Assembly (NCBI GenBank): GCA_030049955.1
Contig: JASIJX010000035.1
Location: 1-6,684, forward strand
DNA: 6,684 nucleotides
Direction of reading: 5' to 3'
DNA from: Acidobacteriaceae bacterium
GTDB taxonomy: Bacteria > Acidobacteriota > Terriglobia > Terriglobales > Acidobacteriaceae
How positions within the stretch are numbered: the first letter of the stretch is position 1; each line of letters opens with the position of its first letter. Below, piece by piece: positions 5,663 to 6,684 of the stretch. The translations under genes and the position numbers were made by a program. The notes beneath the pieces were generated by a model, which ran no database searches, was not told the origin of the DNA, and saw nothing but the letters and a program-made list of their open reading frames with translations.

Positions 5663-6684
5663 GATGAAGCGCCCGGCTCAAATTGCTGGTTCGGTTGCTG
5701 AAGGCGGAATAGCTTGCATGCGTTGAGGCGAGCAATCTTGATGCGGTCGGCATCGCTGATGGCACAGTGGTCCAGCCAGGTTTGAGCTTCGACGACGTCC
5801 TCGTAGGGGTGGTCGACGGAATACAGCACGCGGTCGGCGCCGACTTCGAGAATGACATTTGTGAGGGCATGGGTGCGGAAATTGCCGCTGGTTGTGATGT
5901 AAAAGTTTTCACGCAAATAGGAGGCGAGCGGACGCTGCGCCTTGAGACTTATGCCGCTGCGGCGTATGCGATTGTCGACGCGCCAGATGCCGTGAGGAAT
6001 GCCTTCGCCAAGATGGCCAAGAATGAGCTTGAGCTTCGGATATTCGTCAAACAGGCCGCTGCTCATGAGCAGCAGTGCGTGAGTGGAAGCATCGACTGCG
6101 AATCCCCAGGGCGAGCCGGCTAGCCACGCTTGCCCATCGTAGGCCTGCAGTTGTGTTTCCAGGGGCCGGCGGGGATGAAGGTAAAACGGGACATCGAGGT
6201 CCTGAACCGTGGCCCAAAAGGGCTTGTATTGCGGCAGATCATAGAACACGGTTGAATCCGCCGAGCCCATTTGCGAAAACCCATTGACCAGCGCGCCAAG
6301 AAAGCCGAGCTGCCTGACGCAACGCGTCAACTCCTGCGCAGCGGCCTCGGGATCCTGCATGGGCAGAGCAGCAAAGCCTTTGAGGCGTTTGGGATTCTTC
6401 GCGATGTTTTCGGCAAGATGGTCGTTCGCGCGCCGCGCCAGGGAGATGGCCTGCGACGTGTCGGGAACGGTCTGTATGCCGGGCGCGGTGAGAGAAAGGA
6501 TGCACAATTCGAGACCGCCGCGATCCATGTCTGCAATGCGGCCTTCGCCGAGATCGAGGAGTTTGGGGCGAATTGCGTCAGACAGATCTTTAACCGCGTA
6601 GGTTTGTCCGATGATTTCGGCCAGCGCGAAGTGTTCTTCCAGGGCGATCTTGCCGTGGGGCGAGGACGCGTCGAAGTCCCCAGC
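5659..6684 (-). CDS. Amidohydrolase-2 family, gamma-resorcylate/2,3-dihydroxybenzoate decarboxylase-like, 5' end missing
   Basis: Read on the minus strand, the frame is open to the window edge; 341 residues are visible. The family performs non-oxidative, metal-dependent decarboxylation of hydroxybenzoates in the cytosol, within a TIM barrel. Metal ligands of gamma-resorcylate decarboxylase (Glu8, His10, His164, Asp287) have counterparts in ALEEHF (Glu16, His18), FYLHPRRP (His170) and YSVDHPYE (Asp291). GHLGEG supplies His224 and Glu227, matching the active-site His218 region. Other family blocks are SLTAPGIQ, ARRAND, FAALPMQDP, GFLGALVNGFSQ, YDLPQYKPFW and TTSGNFRT. The numbering drifts by only a few residues, so the barrel is complete. 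The real start is outside: no ATG, GTG or TTG lies in the first ten visible codons, and an ATG at 6528 would remove the first metal ligands. Visible residues before the usual family N-terminus (AGDFDASSPH) imply an N-terminal extension. Substrate is inferred. It is convergent with the VWA gene. Confidence 0.87.
   Translation of the reverse strand, partial: AGDFDASSPHGKIALEEHFALAEIIGQTYAVKDLSDAIRPKLLDLGEGRIADMDRGGLELCILSLTAPGIQTVPDTSQAISLARRANDHLAENIAKNPKRLKGFAALPMQDPEAAAQELTRCVRQLGFLGALVNGFSQMGSADSTVFYDLPQYKPFWATVQDLDVPFYLHPRRPLETQLQAYDGQAWLAGSPWGFAVDASTHALLLMSSGLFDEYPKLKLILGHLGEGIPHGIWRVDNRIRRSGISLKAQRPLASYLRENFYITTSGNFRTHALTNVILEVGADRVLYSVDHPYEDVVEAQTWLDHCAISDADRIKIARLNACKLFRLQQPNQQFEPGASS

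Noticed and set aside
6526..6528. ATG on the minus strand as the start of the decarboxylase-like gene
   Set aside because: The frame continues upstream with strong family sequence, including the first metal-binding motif EEH, so the true start is beyond the window.
1..6684. CRISPR array, tRNA, rRNA, transposase or terminal inverted repeats
   Set aside because: Looked for on both strands; no regularly spaced repeats, cloverleaf-like segments, transposase motifs or paired IS ends were seen.

Overview
The window reads as a chromosomal stretch from a soil-type Acidobacteriota, probably class Terriglobia. The main reason is the secreted protein at 4571-5554, which resembles the VWFA-related family that is strongly expanded in Acidobacteria. 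A large secreted GH3 glycosidase and a beta-lactamase-fold hydrolase with added C-terminal beta-domains fit the same picture. The phylum call is inference from family content; no rRNA or marker gene is present.

Layout. (1) 1-1209, + strand: the C-terminal 402 residues of a beta-lactamase-family serine hydrolase, cut by the window edge. (2) 1210-2090: what looks like a self-contained transcription unit. A short UNCG-tetraloop hairpin ends the upstream gene, then come a candidate extended -10 promoter, a 192-residue gene at 1355-1933, and a strong rho-independent terminator at 2058-2090. The encoded protein has the His...Cys layout of clan CD (caspase/C80-like) cysteine peptidases and is the least ordinary gene here. 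(3) 2204-4459, + strand: a secreted GH3 beta-glucosidase/xylosidase-type enzyme with its catalytic residues in place. (4) 4460-5554: a possible 21-codon leader ORF with a near-consensus Shine-Dalgarno, then a secreted VWA-like protein whose metal-binding MIDAS positions are all replaced. (5) 5555-5658: a short convergent intergenic region holding a relic of the last 13 codons and stop of a second GH3 gene, closely related to the GH3 upstream. (6) 5659-6684, - strand: an amidohydrolase-2 family protein very like gamma-resorcylate / 2,3-dihydroxybenzoate decarboxylases. It keeps all metal ligands and runs off the right edge.

How the parts may work together. The GH3 enzyme would release sugars from plant or microbial polysaccharides outside the cytoplasm. 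The decarboxylase-like protein would act on hydroxybenzoates from plant matter. This is only a loose degradative neighbourhood, since the two genes are convergent. The GH3 and VWA genes may be co-transcribed, as no clear terminator separates them. The GH3 relic, together with a 10-base direct repeat bracketing the VWA gene, indicates past duplication and loss around the GH3-VWA pair. I see no CRISPR array, tRNA, rRNA, insertion sequence, phage gene or complete defence system. The best candidates for something undescribed are the caspase-like cassette and the GH3 relic/leader-ORF arrangement.
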